From: JANQPC01 sp039208375
GTDB lineage: Bacteria; Pseudomonadota; Alphaproteobacteria; Rhodobacterales; Rhodobacteraceae
Length of the DNA stretch: 49,319 nucleotides
Assembly (NCBI GenBank): GCA_039208375.1
Contig: JBCCRC010000020.1
Coordinates: 1-49,319, forward strand
Direction: 5' to 3'
Shown here: one piece after another, positions 15,809-23,585 of the stretch
Layout of the letters: each line of letters begins with the position of its first letter
Numbering within the stretch: position 1 is the first letter of the stretch
Program-made: the position numbers and the translations under genes
Notes under the pieces: model-generated
Database searches by the model: none
Seen by the model: only the letters and a program-made list of their open reading frames with translations
Told to the model about the DNA's origin: nothing

Positions 15809-16927
15809 TTACTCGCCCGGCAAAGCTTCGGTACGCGGGCCTACCCCATCGCCCGCACGCCGCGCCTTAAAGGATCGGCGCAGATCCCGCACATGTGCAA
15901 GCAAGGGCGTCTCGCGCGCCCAAGCTACGCCTGCGCGCTTCGCCTCGCGCACGGCGGCGTAGGGTGAGGCAACTGCAACGTAGCCTTCCCGCAATGGATA
16001 CTCTGCATTTGAGAAACTAGCCTTGTAGGTCTCATCACCCTTGCCGAGATCGATCGCCGTTTCAGATGTTTCTACCGACGCCACGTGTTCGCAAAGCTTC
16101 AGAAGCAACAGCTTGCCGGGCGAATATCGCGCGAAAGCCGGATCGTAGACAGGGAACCACCAGTGCCAGTAGCGGCCAGACCGCAGCCCAAAATGTGCAG
16201 CCGCGACGCGGTCCCCCACCCAAAGCACAGACAGGGCGCCAGTGCAGCCCGGCGCGGAAAGATCCCGCAACCGTTCCACCATCACCCGTGCCCAGCGTTC
16301 GCGGAAGAAAACGGGGGAACCCGTGCGTTCACATTGTTCGATCTTGTGGCGGATCACAGCCTCAAACGCCGTACGGTCCCGTGAGACGGCCTCAAAGCGC
16401 ACACGGTCGCTTCCCTCCTCACGGATCAGCTTTCGCCATTTGCGCCGCACTTGCTCAAGTTGGCGCGAGCCAGCGGCGCGCCGCTCTGCAGCGTAACCAT
16501 CGATGCCCGCATCCAGCGTAATCAGCGGCGAGGCGCCATCTGCGCGCCCATAAGGGGCCAGCGGCCCGTCATCGGCGATCAGATGATCAAAGTCCCACAA
16601 CGACAGCCCTGAGGCTCGCAGCGCTTGAGACGGCGACCAGGCAAGCCCCGGCGCCGTAATGGCGCCTTGGCAATCGTTGAGAATACTACCAACGGGGCCA
16701 GCATGCCGCCGCCCGCGCCGCTGCCGTTCGTAAGGCAAAAAACCAACAGGCACACCATCGCGTTCTATAACGATGACGTAGACATCATCGCTGCCCTCGG
16801 CGACGGCCAGCGTGAAATGCGGCGAAAAGAATGGGCTGGCAAAACGGGGCTCTTCAATATGCAAAGCCTGCCACGCCGCGATGTGCGCAGAACCAAGGCT
16901 GCGCGCGGGAAGTGCCACGTAACGCAT
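15809..16927 (-). CDS. CelD/BcsL-type GNAT acetyltransferase
   Basis: A 372-residue protein of the CelD/BcsL acetyltransferase group, which carries a GNAT-like fold and is found in cellulose or exopolysaccharide clusters. Visible features: SPFFSPHFTLAVAEG near residue 31, the QLEQVRRKWRKL charged stretch around 155, and the conserved core VAAAHFGLRSGRYWHWWFPVYDP followed by SPGKLLLLKL and DLGKGDETYKASFSN, which is the family signature. It probably acetylates or otherwise acylates a glycan. Its start at 16927 has no clear ribosome binding site and shares an A with the stop of a short upstream ORF (TAATG). It is convergent with the flippase. Confidence 0.88.
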   Translation of the reverse strand: MRYVALPARSLGSAHIAAWQALHIEEPRFASPFFSPHFTLAVAEGSDDVYVIVIERDGVPVGFLPYERQRRGRRHAGPVGSILNDCQGAITAPGLAWSPSQALRASGLSLWDFDHLIADDGPLAPYGRADGASPLITLDAGIDGYAAERRAAGSRQLEQVRRKWRKLIREEGSDRVRFEAVSRDRTAFEAVIRHKIEQCERTGSPVFFRERWARVMVERLRDLSAPGCTGALSVLWVGDRVAAAHFGLRSGRYWHWWFPVYDPAFARYSPGKLLLLKLCEHVASVETSETAIDLGKGDETYKASFSNAEYPLREGYVAVASPYAAVREAKRAGVAWARETPLLAHVRDLRRSFKARRAGDGVGPRTEALPGE

Positions 16928-16929
16928 TA

Positions 16930-17236
16930 AATCTGCCAGGGGCCCGGAAGAACGAAATCAAGCGGCTTGCGAAGCGCCATGCGCTTTTGCGCCCCATGCG
17001 ATGCACTAGCCAAACCGAACCTCCCCCAACACAATACAGACGCGCCCAGCCAGCGCCCTTTTTCCATGAGGTAAACCGGCCCGGTCCGGTCGATCAAGCG
17101 TCGGATTTGCGAAGTCGGCTCAGGCAATGAAAACGTTGACGATTTTCCCTGCGATCCTTCTGTGGATAAGCGACTGTTTCGCAATATCTACCTACTCAAA
17201 TCGTGATCCCTGCGGCGCGCTTCCCTGTCAGATTCG
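16930..17236. other. 307-bp spacer without a supported gene
   Basis: Lies upstream of the CelD-like gene and downstream of the DUF1868 gene, both on the minus strand. It should contain the promoter of the CelD-like gene. One perfect DnaA-box sequence (TGTGGATAA, 17161-17169) is present. An 85-codon minus-strand frame (16927-17184) ends exactly at the CelD-like start (TAATG) but its protein shows no family and no ribosome binding site. No terminator hairpin seen. Confidence 0.4.
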
Positions 17237-17968
17237 TTACTCACTAACTTCGAGGAGCGGCTCAAAGTGATGCATCGTGTCAAACCGGCAAAAACTGCAG
17301 GGGCCAAGCGAAATTGCATTGTCCGCCCCGAACGCAGCTTCGAAGACATGGTCACTGAGCGCAACGAGCTCTCGCGCCGTGTCATCTGTCATCCAGGCCA
17401 AAAGATACGCCAGCGTCACGTGAAAGCGGTAGGTCTCAAACTCCGGAGGTGAAATACCTGTCGCCTGACGAAGCGACTGACGCGCAGCTCGTAGGTTGCC
17501 TGCATCGGCCGCGGTGCGCCCCGCAACCGTAATGCTGAACCCGCAGAAAAGCCCGGTTGCCCGAATAGCAAACGGTGGAAACGCCAGATGGCCAACCCGT
17601 TCAGCGAGCACAGTATCGAGATCTCCAACTGCGGCGTTGGCCGGCACGCCCGCGGGCCATTCCGCCGTTCCGGCCTGCCCCGGCGACACCCCTTCAAACA
17701 CCGTCATGTGAAACGAGGGCCCCGGCAGGAACGAAAAAAACGGCGCAAACGTGCTTCGCTTGATTTGTTCCTGCGTCCAGAGCAGCTGATCGTATCCTGC
17801 GCTCGGTTGCACGACCGGGCACACGAACGTGTTGCCTCGAAACGGTTGCACCGTTCCCTCCGGCGTGAACTTCCCGCTACCGCCGAGCGGGGCCACACCT
17901 TTAGGGTAGGCCGAGCCCGAAAGCCTCCCCGTCAGAAACTCAATCGGATCGTTTTGAGGGGCCGGCAT
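17237..17968 (-). CDS. DUF1868 protein, 2H phosphoesterase-like
   Basis: A 243-residue protein with two HxT motifs, HMT at 87-89 and HVT at 183-185, spaced as in the 2H phosphoesterase superfamily (the 2'-5' RNA ligase/cyclic phosphodiesterase group). The N-terminal FRGNTFVC and TPEGTVQPF segments fit DUF1868. It probably hydrolyses cyclic phosphate or related nucleotide ends; the substrate is unknown. The start at 17968 has GAGG 7 nt upstream and begins MPAPQNDPIEFLTGRLSGSA; a longer in-frame start would overrun the spacer toward the tRNA. It lies 111 bp downstream of tRNA-Thr on the same strand, probably with its own promoter. Confidence 0.85.
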   Translation of the reverse strand: MPAPQNDPIEFLTGRLSGSAYPKGVAPLGGSGKFTPEGTVQPFRGNTFVCPVVQPSAGYDQLLWTQEQIKRSTFAPFFSFLPGPSFHMTVFEGVSPGQAGTAEWPAGVPANAAVGDLDTVLAERVGHLAFPPFAIRATGLFCGFSITVAGRTAADAGNLRAARQSLRQATGISPPEFETYRFHVTLAYLLAWMTDDTARELVALSDHVFEAAFGADNAISLGPCSFCRFDTMHHFEPLLEVSE

Positions 17969-18079
17969 GGCATGCCTCGCATGTATCTCAGACTTGTCGT
18001 AACGCCTGACCCATCTTTGGGCGTTTTGCCAGCGGTGACCGTGCCGCCAGAAGGCGCGGACGCGTCGAAGGGGGGTAGA

Positions 18080-18155
18080 TGGTGCCGGCACCAGGGATCG
18101 AACCCGGGACCCCCTGATTACAAATCAGGTGCTCTGCCAGCTGAGCTATACCGGC
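18080..18155 (-). tRNA. tRNA-Thr (anticodon UGU)
   Basis: A 76-nt cloverleaf on the minus strand with CCA encoded at the 3' end (18080-18082). The acceptor stem pairs GCCGGTA with TGCCGGC, the anticodon stem pairs CCTGA with TCAGG around a TTTGTAA loop (anticodon TGT), and the T-arm has CCGGG/CCTGG around TTCGATC. The D-arm carries AGCTCAGCTGGCAGAGC. All stems fold, so the gene should be functional. Confidence 0.98.
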
Positions 18156-18206
18156 GCCGGGCGGGATGTAGCAGCCGAAATGCCCCCCCGCAAGCATCGC
18201 GGTACA

Positions 18207-18833
18207 TCAGTTGTTGCCAGAGTTGTCGCCAGTGACCGGGGTGAAACGTGCATCCGGGCCAGCGCCAGCCTGATCTGGGCTCGCCGCATCGGCCGGGGAT
18301 GGCGCCGGCTCCGTTGGGGGGGCCACCGGCTCTGGGCGAATACGCGACAGCGCTTCCGCAAACCCCGAAAGAGAAAGCGGCACGGCGAAGTTGCCTTGGT
18401 CGGGGTTGATCACGGCGATTTGGGCGCTCTGCGACGTCTCGAAGGCAGCCACCATGTCATCTGGCACAATGCCCTCGATCAGACACCCTTGCTGCGTGCA
18501 TCGGGAAAGGGGGGCGTTCACAGAGTAGCCGCTGCTTGTCGAAATCGTGGCACCACGTTGCAAGTCAATCCCAAGCGGCAAGGCAATCTGGGCGCGAAGA
18601 ACACGTTCACGGTCGTCCCACGCAAACGCAGCGACCAGTGCAATCGCGGCGCCTTGGTTCAACAAGATGCGCTGGTAGATCTGGCATTGATCGATTGGGG
18701 CCTCGAAGCATTCAAGGAGCCAATCCCCGATTTCTTCGGCGGTGTCAGGAACCGCATATTCAGGCGTTTGCGCATCGCTTGGAAAAGGCGCGAGCGCCGC
18801 CGCGAGCACGAGCGCCCGGGCTGCGTCATGCAT
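18207..18833 (-). CDS. IalB (invasion-associated locus B) family exported protein
   Basis: A 208-residue exported protein with signal peptide MHDAARALVLAAALAPFPSD and cleavage near AQ. The mature part has the IalB layout: a W-xx-ECF motif (GDWLLECFEAPIDQCQIY), a LPLGIDLQRGATI strand, and paired Cys (SRCTQQGCLIEG). The C-terminal 35 residues are Pro/Ala-rich and probably disordered. It overlaps csgG by 8 bp (ATGCATGA at 18826-18833), so it is translated with curli secretion genes. IalB was first described in Bartonella, but the family is broad and no virulence role can be claimed. It occupies the place where csgE might be expected, yet it does not resemble CsgE. Confidence 0.85.
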   Translation of the reverse strand: MHDAARALVLAAALAPFPSDAQTPEYAVPDTAEEIGDWLLECFEAPIDQCQIYQRILLNQGAAIALVAAFAWDDRERVLRAQIALPLGIDLQRGATISTSSGYSVNAPLSRCTQQGCLIEGIVPDDMVAAFETSQSAQIAVINPDQGNFAVPLSLSGFAEALSRIRPEPVAPPTEPAPSPADAASPDQAGAGPDARFTPVTGDNSGNN

Positions 18834-19785
18834 CGCCCGCGGCCCCGGCCAGCACAGGTGGACGGGCAGCTGACGTGACCTCAGGGCTAATGTTGAGCTG
18901 CTGGCCGAAGGGAATCTGCACAGGGGTATCGGCCTTCCGCCGCCGGTAATCTGCCAGAAGCCGGCTTTGCTCAACGGGATCGCTGAAGGCCCAAAGCCCC
19001 TTGGCCGCGCCTTCCATGATCAGGCTGTAGACCGCAAGTTCGATCGCCTGACGCACGGCCAGCCCCACCGGTTCGTTTCGAGAGATACCAGCATCGATCT
19101 CGAGTATTTCGTCTGACGATACGAAGCGGAACACATCACCTGATACAAGCACAGAGTACACCGTTTTCTCCGTCATAACGGATGTGAGAACCTCGCCGGT
19201 GTTTACGCTGACGGCGCGCAATGCAACAGTCAGCCGGTCGCGGCGGTACTGCTTTGACGCACCGATCCCAAGAATTCGGGCGCCGTAGCCGCCAGTTTGC
19301 GTGTTCGTGTCATAGTCGATGATCCCCCCTTCCAGAATGATGCCGGCAAAGCGCAGCGGTGGAAGGTGCGATTTCTCGGCGCCTTGATAGGCCAAGTTCG
19401 TCTGATCGATCAGGTTTCGCTCGTTCAATAGGTTCTGCAGGCCAGCCCGTTCAATGACGTTGAAGAATTGTGCGCCGCCCACATCCTTCAAAACGTCAAC
19501 AAGCACGGCGGGGCCACCTTGCGTGACCGCCTTGGAGAAGCGCGAAAAGTTGTCGGCCGGCTTTTGCTGGCCCGTCTGGTCCGAATATGCGTAGATCGCG
19601 ACATCCACGGGGCGCGCGGCCGGGGGCAGATTTGCCAGCTGTGTGCCCGTCTGGGTTCGCGTGGCGAAGTCCGGCTTGGTTGCCTTTAGCGCGGGAAACT
19701 CATTGGCCGTACCGCAGGCCGACAGGCCAGCGACGAGCCCACAGATGAAGAGCACGCGCCATGCGCGGGAAAAAAGCGACGTCAT
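18826..19785 (-). CDS. csgG: Curli secretion channel CsgG
   Basis: Outer-membrane lipoprotein that forms the nonameric curlin export pore. The N-terminus has a lipobox (GLVAGLSAC), followed by the CsgG core: VDVAIYAYSDQTGQQKP, FNVIERAGLQNLLNERN, the GYGARILGIGASKQYRRDRL beta strand segment, and SVNTGEVLTSVMTEKTVYS. The 319-residue length is slightly longer than the classical family, with a C-terminal Pro-rich tail. No strong Shine-Dalgarno is visible. It lies 96 bp after csgF, in a spacer with an inverted repeat, and is the most confidently identified member of this operon. Confidence 0.97.
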   Translation of the reverse strand: MTSLFSRAWRVLFICGLVAGLSACGTANEFPALKATKPDFATRTQTGTQLANLPPAARPVDVAIYAYSDQTGQQKPADNFSRFSKAVTQGGPAVLVDVLKDVGGAQFFNVIERAGLQNLLNERNLIDQTNLAYQGAEKSHLPPLRFAGIILEGGIIDYDTNTQTGGYGARILGIGASKQYRRDRLTVALRAVSVNTGEVLTSVMTEKTVYSVLVSGDVFRFVSSDEILEIDAGISRNEPVGLAVRQAIELAVYSLIMEGAAKGLWAFSDPVEQSRLLADYRRRKADTPVQIPFGQQLNISPEVTSAARPPVLAGAAGDA

Positions 19786-19881
19786 TGGATGTACTGCTCG
19801 TCTTTTTCAATTGCCTGCGAAATAGATACAGACTGTTTCGTCCGTCATTCGCTCACTCTTAAGGCAATTTTAAGGCAGTCC

Positions 19882-20208
19882 TTACGGTGTGGATCCGCCG
19901 CCACCAGACCCAGTGCCGCCCGAGCCGGAGCCAGTGCCTGACCCCGTCCCAGTGCCGCCAGAGCCCGTGCCGCCCAGATCGATCGTGATCGGCGGGAACG
20001 AGATGTTGGGCACACCGCCGCCACCGCCACCGCCGCCTTCGACGTGCTGATTTTGAATCTGCGCGAGCCCGATCAGACTGTTAAAGTTGTCGGGGTTGCC
20101 GCCGAAGCTTGGGTTCTTCGGAAAATAAATCAGATCGCCCGCGGCCGCCGGCACGGCGGCAACGCCCAGAAGGGCAGCGACGATTATGGTTTGCGTGGTT
20201 TTTGCCAT
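19882..20208 (-). CDS. csgF: Curli assembly protein CsgF
   Basis: A 108-residue exported protein. The signal peptide (TIIVAALLGVAAVPAAAG) is followed by LIYFPKNPSFGGNPDNFNSL, which matches the NPxFGGNP motif of CsgF, the peptide that plugs into the CsgG pore and couples secretion to nucleation. The helical QIQNQH segment follows. The C-terminal 45 residues are an unusual run of Gly, Ser and Thr (many GTGSGG-type units), absent from the enterobacterial protein; it could act as a flexible tether to the fibre. It is 14 bp downstream of the csgB-like gene. Confidence 0.93.
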   Translation of the reverse strand: MAKTTQTIIVAALLGVAAVPAAAGDLIYFPKNPSFGGNPDNFNSLIGLAQIQNQHVEGGGGGGGGVPNISFPPITIDLGGTGSGGTGTGSGTGSGSGGTGSGGGGSTP

Positions 20209-20221
20209 GGCTCGTTCACCT

Positions 20222-20824
20222 TCAGTTCAAACGCACGACCGTCCCCGGCGGTGCGTTCTTGATGACAATCCCACCCGTGTAGTTCTGCCCCGCCTGGCCA
20301 TAGACCACGGTGGTGCTCTCAGAATTTACGAGCGCCACCGAGGCGCCCAGCCCGTTCCCAACCTGCACGGTGGAAACGGCATTGTTGGCACCACCGATGA
20401 TGCCAACGAGTGAATCATTGTTATTGCCCAGTTGGGCCTGTGCAATCGCGCTGCCGGGGCTGTCGACAATCACCCCGATCGCATCGTTACCGTTGCCGTT
20501 CTGCAAGGACGCGATGGCAGAACCTGGGCTTTGCGATGTCATGGTAAAGGCATTGTTGCCGTTGCCCTGCTGGGCAATGAACGAAGTGGCGCCCATTTGC
20601 GGCGCGCTGCCACTTGATCCGAACGGTCCTTGCGCGACGAAGGGGTTCTGTTCCCCGGCCGTCACAACCTGCTCAAGAGAAAGATTGCCAACTGAGAATG
20701 TGAGCTCCTGGGCGGAGGCAGGCGTCGCGAACGCAAAAAGCGCGCAGGCCAAGAGCCCGCGCAGCCAGCCCGCGCCGCGGTGAGGCCCCCATGGATCGCA
20801 TCCGGCTCGCTTCACAAGCAGCAC
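20222..20824 (-). CDS. Curlin-repeat protein, CsgB-like minor curlin
   Basis: A 200-residue exported protein with a signal peptide (WLRGLLACALFAFATPASA) and about five curlin-type repeats (Qx-G-x-x-N-x-A pattern): IAQQGNGNNAFTM, SLQNGNGNDAIGV, AQLGNNNDSLVGI, VQVGNGLGASVAL and a variant last one containing YGQAGQNYTGGI. The degenerate last repeat and position suggest the nucleator (CsgB) rather than the main fibre subunit. The start is probably GTG at 20824, which lies 1 nt after the csgH stop and has GGGAG upstream; another GTG is 9 nt further in. It would be secreted by CsgG/CsgF encoded downstream. Confidence 0.88.
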   Translation of the reverse strand: MLLVKRAGCDPWGPHRGAGWLRGLLACALFAFATPASAQELTFSVGNLSLEQVVTAGEQNPFVAQGPFGSSGSAPQMGATSFIAQQGNGNNAFTMTSQSPGSAIASLQNGNGNDAIGVIVDSPGSAIAQAQLGNNNDSLVGIIGGANNAVSTVQVGNGLGASVALVNSESTTVVYGQAGQNYTGGIVIKNAPPGTVVRLN

Positions 20825-20825
20825 C

Positions 20826-21203
20826 TCAAATCTCCCGGTCGCCCATCAGCCGGTGTTCGGCATGGCACGCGGTTCCGCCGCGCTCCACGTCCAGAACAAT
20901 CCGACCAGAGGTTTCGCTTGATATGGATAACACGCTAAGGGCCATTCTCGTAACAGCGCCATCGCCCGCCAAATGCCCCGCCCCGCTTTGTTGCGAAACC
21001 GACACGTTGGTGCCGTGCGTGATTTCGGTCATCACGCGGTACCGCACAGGCCCAGCATCGGGCGATGCGGCTTGGGCCGTAACAGTCATCTGCCCGCCAT
21101 CCCGCGCAACCACGATCTCGCATTCAAGCGCGTGGGCGGCTGGGGCGGCGGAAACGCAGAAAAGCGCGATCCACCAGGCCTTTATTTCACGATACCGACG
21201 CAC
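20826..21203 (-). CDS. csgH: Curli assembly inhibitor/chaperone CsgH
   Basis: A 125-residue exported protein. The signal peptide (AWWIALFCVSAAPAAHA) precedes a mature domain beginning LECEIVVARDGGQMTVT, with a second Cys near the end (GTACHAEH). The small beta-sandwich-like alternation and paired Cys fit CsgH, the alphaproteobacterial analogue of CsgC, which blocks premature amyloid formation in the periplasm. The start is taken as GTG at 21203 because GGGGG precedes it and the signal peptide begins soon after; frame continuation upstream overlaps the curlin gene antisense to its real frame and is not coding. It sits between the two curlin genes. Confidence 0.82.
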   Translation of the reverse strand: MRRYREIKAWWIALFCVSAAPAAHALECEIVVARDGGQMTVTAQAASPDAGPVRYRVMTEITHGTNVSVSQQSGAGHLAGDGAVTRMALSVLSISSETSGRIVLDVERGGTACHAEHRLMGDREI

Positions 21204-21276
21204 ACGAACCCCCGCATCAAGGTGCCGAAGGCGCAGAGCGCCTTCGGCGTGAACTGGCCCGCTTAGGCCGGTTTTC

Positions 21277-22209
21277 TTAGCGGCTGTCCTGATAGGCCAC
21301 CGCTTCGTTGCGATTGCCTTGCTGGATGATAGCGCTCGTGTTGCCATCACCAACCTGAACCGCTGCAGCGGAGTTCTCAGTGCCGGAGGCGCCGCCTGCA
21401 AGGGCAAGCACGGCGATGCCGTTCGGAAGCCCAACGGTCTCAGTCGTACCGTCGATGGCCTGACCAACGCCCGAGAGCATGCCGCCACCCTGCGAGATGA
21501 AGGAAGCGTTGCCATTGCCTTCCTGAACGGTGGCAGCGGTATTGTCATCATCGTCTTGGAAGGTAACCGCCAAGTTGTTGTCGCCGAATTGCGCGTGCGC
21601 CGCCACGTTATCACTCACCGAACCCATTTCATTCGGGCCTTGAATGATTACCGACTCGTTCATGTTCCCGACGGAAACCGAAGCGGCAGCATTGTCATCG
21701 CCGTTCTGGAAGATCGCAGCCATGTTCTGATTGCCGACTTGTGTGACCGCAGCCTCGTTGAGTCCGCCGAGCGAACTGATGATCGCGGCGTTTTCATCCC
21801 CAACCTGCAGCGTGGCAGCTTCTTGCTGGGTTCCGACCTGGATTGTCACAGCTTGGTTGTCGTTGCCGACCTGAAACTGGATCTGGGCGTTCGCCGATTG
21901 TGCATCGACAGCTTGAATGCCACCACCGATTGCACCGGCTGCAGCTTCCACGCCGAGGCCGATATCACCGGCCGCCGCCCCGCCTTGAAGGCCAACGACC
22001 GCAACCGCACGCTCGTCCGGGGTACCTGGTGAGCCGTCGGTGGCCGTGGCAATCACACCGCCGATAACGCGGTCGGCGATTGCGCCATTGCCACCATCTG
22101 CAACGGCCTGGTCGCCAGGGCCAACCGGCGCGGGGCCGGTGGCGGTTTGGGCCGACGCCACGGTGGCCATCGCCACAAGCGCCGTACCGGCAAGAAGAAC
22201 TTTACGCAT
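21277..22209 (-). CDS. Curlin-repeat protein, CsgA-like major fibre subunit
   Basis: A 310-residue exported amyloid-type protein. The signal peptide MRKVLLAGTALVAMATVASA is followed by a Gly/Ala-rich non-repeat segment (to about residue 105) and then curlin repeats of the form Q-x-G-x-x-N-x-A-x-x-x-Q: VGNDNQAVTIQVG, VGDENAAIISS, VGNQNMAAIFQNGDDN, FGDNNLAVTFQDDDDN, EGNGNASFISQ, VGDGNTSAIIQQGNRNEA. The acidic DDDDN variant and an interrupting Gly-rich linker (around residues 245-275) are unusual. It is the first gene of the operon and lies next to the regulatory repeats at 22303-22346. It is longer than E. coli CsgA (about 150 aa). Confidence 0.93.
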   Translation of the reverse strand: MRKVLLAGTALVAMATVASAQTATGPAPVGPGDQAVADGGNGAIADRVIGGVIATATDGSPGTPDERAVAVVGLQGGAAAGDIGLGVEAAAGAIGGGIQAVDAQSANAQIQFQVGNDNQAVTIQVGTQQEAATLQVGDENAAIISSLGGLNEAAVTQVGNQNMAAIFQNGDDNAAASVSVGNMNESVIIQGPNEMGSVSDNVAAHAQFGDNNLAVTFQDDDDNTAATVQEGNGNASFISQGGGMLSGVGQAIDGTTETVGLPNGIAVLALAGGASGTENSAAAVQVGDGNTSAIIQQGNRNEAVAYQDSR

Positions 22210-22302
22210 TACTCACTTCCTTCTGTTCACAATCTTCAGAGGGAAATCTCCCCCCTCGCGGGCAAGACTTTGGTGAGAAATCCACAGGGGCGATATTCCC
22301 AT

Positions 22303-22346
22303 TAACCATTAGGGCACCTCATTCACTAATCAGTAACCATTAGGGC
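22303..22346. promoter_or_regulatory. Tandem 13-bp direct repeats at the curli divergent promoter
   Basis: TAACCATTAGGGC occurs at 22303-22315 and again at 22334-22346, a perfect 13-bp direct repeat with a 31-bp period, about three helical turns. It lies between the curlin gene (minus) and the Ala/Gln-rich secreted protein (plus). The first copy is preceded by T to give TTAACCAT, which matches a described CtrA half-site; binding by the CsgD-like regulator encoded nearby is the other candidate. Both are inferences. Confidence 0.6.
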
Positions 22347-22454
22347 CTTTGTGCTACGCGCTGCGCCCAATTCGCCGGGGATGCGCAGAAAGCTTGACCG
22401 AGGCCGTGCAGCCTGTGGATAACTCCGCCCGAGCTTTACAAAAGGCCTCTGTCG

Positions 22455-22823
22455 ATGATCGCGATCAAACCGCACCTGCTTGCTGCCTGTAGCGCCGTAC
22501 TGTTTGCCTTTCCGGCTGGCGCTCAGGGCCTTGTCGAAGTGCCTCAGGCAACCAGTATCAACTCTGCATTTGTCGATCAAGTTCCTGAAAATACGAGGCA
22601 AATTCGCCCGATCAACCGCGGCCAGTCAAATGTAGCCGCCTCCGCACAGGCACAAGCCCAGGCCCAGGCCCAGGCCGCTGCGCAGGCACAGGCCCGAGCC
22701 GAAGCGCAAGCACGCGCCGAAGCAACCCGTACCAGGCGCGACTTCATTCTCGATTTTGAGGGCCAACGCCCGCAAAACAGCCTGCCAACTGTGCGAGAGG
22801 GTGTGCGCGTCGCGGCTCGCTAA
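22455..22823 (+). CDS. Secreted Ala/Gln-rich repeat protein at curli locus
   Basis: A 122-residue exported protein. The signal peptide (HLLAACSAVLFAFPAGA) precedes a mature region with a short low-complexity centre of alternating Ala-Gln (residues 63-78, AQAQAQAQAQAAAQAQ) that grades into Ala/Arg/Glu repeats, and a charged C-terminus FILDFEGQRPQNSLPTV. The repeat is encoded by an imperfect GCACAGGCCCAGG-type DNA tract and could expand or contract. It is divergent from the curlin gene and precedes the LuxR-type regulator by 39 bp. No family is recognised. A role in curli assembly or attachment is suggested by context only. Confidence 0.7.
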   Translation: MIAIKPHLLAACSAVLFAFPAGAQGLVEVPQATSINSAFVDQVPENTRQIRPINRGQSNVAASAQAQAQAQAQAAAQAQARAEAQARAEATRTRRDFILDFEGQRPQNSLPTVREGVRVAAR

Positions 22824-22862
22824 ATCTGCCGACCCCTGTTTAAAGAGTGTTCGAGGTTACAA

Positions 22863-23513
22863 GTGTCTGATTTTGAAGCGCATTCGCGCGATTGGCTAAT
22901 CTTCTCAAATAGCAGGCTGGAGCGTGTTGCCCTTGCCCAAATCGCCGTGGATGCGGGCGCAAAGCGCGTTCATCGCGCGGCCTTTGATGCCACCGCCCTT
23001 CACCATGCCCGCGGCGCTTGGCAGTCCGCGCCATTGATCCTGGCTGCACTCGGAACGCGGGAGGCTGGCTTGGAGGCAATTGTTGAGCTTTCAAACGCCT
23101 TTCCCGAAGCTTTCATCATACTGTTTCCCAAGGAGAATTGCGAGCTTCCGGCCGCAAGCCTCCTGCCCGGTAATATCCGCGCTGTGTTCCGAAGCGATTT
23201 AGAGGAACGGCAGATCACAAGCGCGATTTCCCTGGTCGCCGCGGGCTATGAGATTAACCCCCACATGCCAGAGCCGGCACCAAGCGAGACGCTGGTGCCC
23301 GCCAATGCCAATCACGCCAGCCTCACCCCACGCGAACGCGATGTCGGGCGGCATATCGCACGCGGCCAGTCCAACAAGGAAATCGCCCGCGCCCTTGGGA
23401 TCACCGTTAACACAGTGAATGTTCATGTCGGTTCGATCCGGCGAAAGCTTGGCGTGCGAAACCGCACTCAGATCGCGCTCAACATGGCTGTTTTCGCGGG
23501 CGCCGCGCAATAA
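22863..23513 (+). CDS. LuxR-family transcription factor, CsgD-like
   Basis: A 216-residue regulator with a degenerate receiver-like N-terminal domain (IFSNSRLERVALAQIAVDAG, then FILFPKENCELP) and a C-terminal LuxR HTH (about residues 150-213: LTPRERDVGRHIARGQSNKE, ALGITVNTVNVHVGSIRRKL). The lack of phosphoacceptor residues typical of CheY domains resembles CsgD, the curli and biofilm activator of enterobacteria. The start is GTG at 22863, with GAGG 6 nt upstream. Its position next to the curli genes and the direct repeats makes it the likely regulator of the operon, though that is inferred. Confidence 0.85.
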   Translation: MSDFEAHSRDWLIFSNSRLERVALAQIAVDAGAKRVHRAAFDATALHHARGAWQSAPLILAALGTREAGLEAIVELSNAFPEAFIILFPKENCELPAASLLPGNIRAVFRSDLEERQITSAISLVAAGYEINPHMPEPAPSETLVPANANHASLTPRERDVGRHIARGQSNKEIARALGITVNTVNVHVGSIRRKLGVRNRTQIALNMAVFAGAAQ

Positions 23514-23585
23514 CGGCCCCGCCACCCAAACTGGTTCCCTCACAATGATTTGCGCCTATAGTGCCGCAACGGCAGTTGAGCAGCT

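Noticed and set aside
16927..17184. 85-codon minus-strand ORF ending in TAATG at the CelD-like gene start
   Set aside because: The stop/start overlap is tempting, but there is no ribosome binding site, no family and coding composition is poor.
21206..21614. N-terminal extension of the CsgH frame (starting MITWRRTR)
   Set aside because: It reads across the curlin gene in another frame, giving Arg/Ser/Ala-rich nonsense; the signal peptide begins at the GTG 21203.
17161..22422. Two perfect DnaA boxes (TGTGGATAA at 17161-17169 and 22414-22422) as a hint of a replication origin
   Set aside because: They are 5 kb apart, not clustered, with no AT-rich unwinding region or origin genes; a couple of matches are expected by chance.
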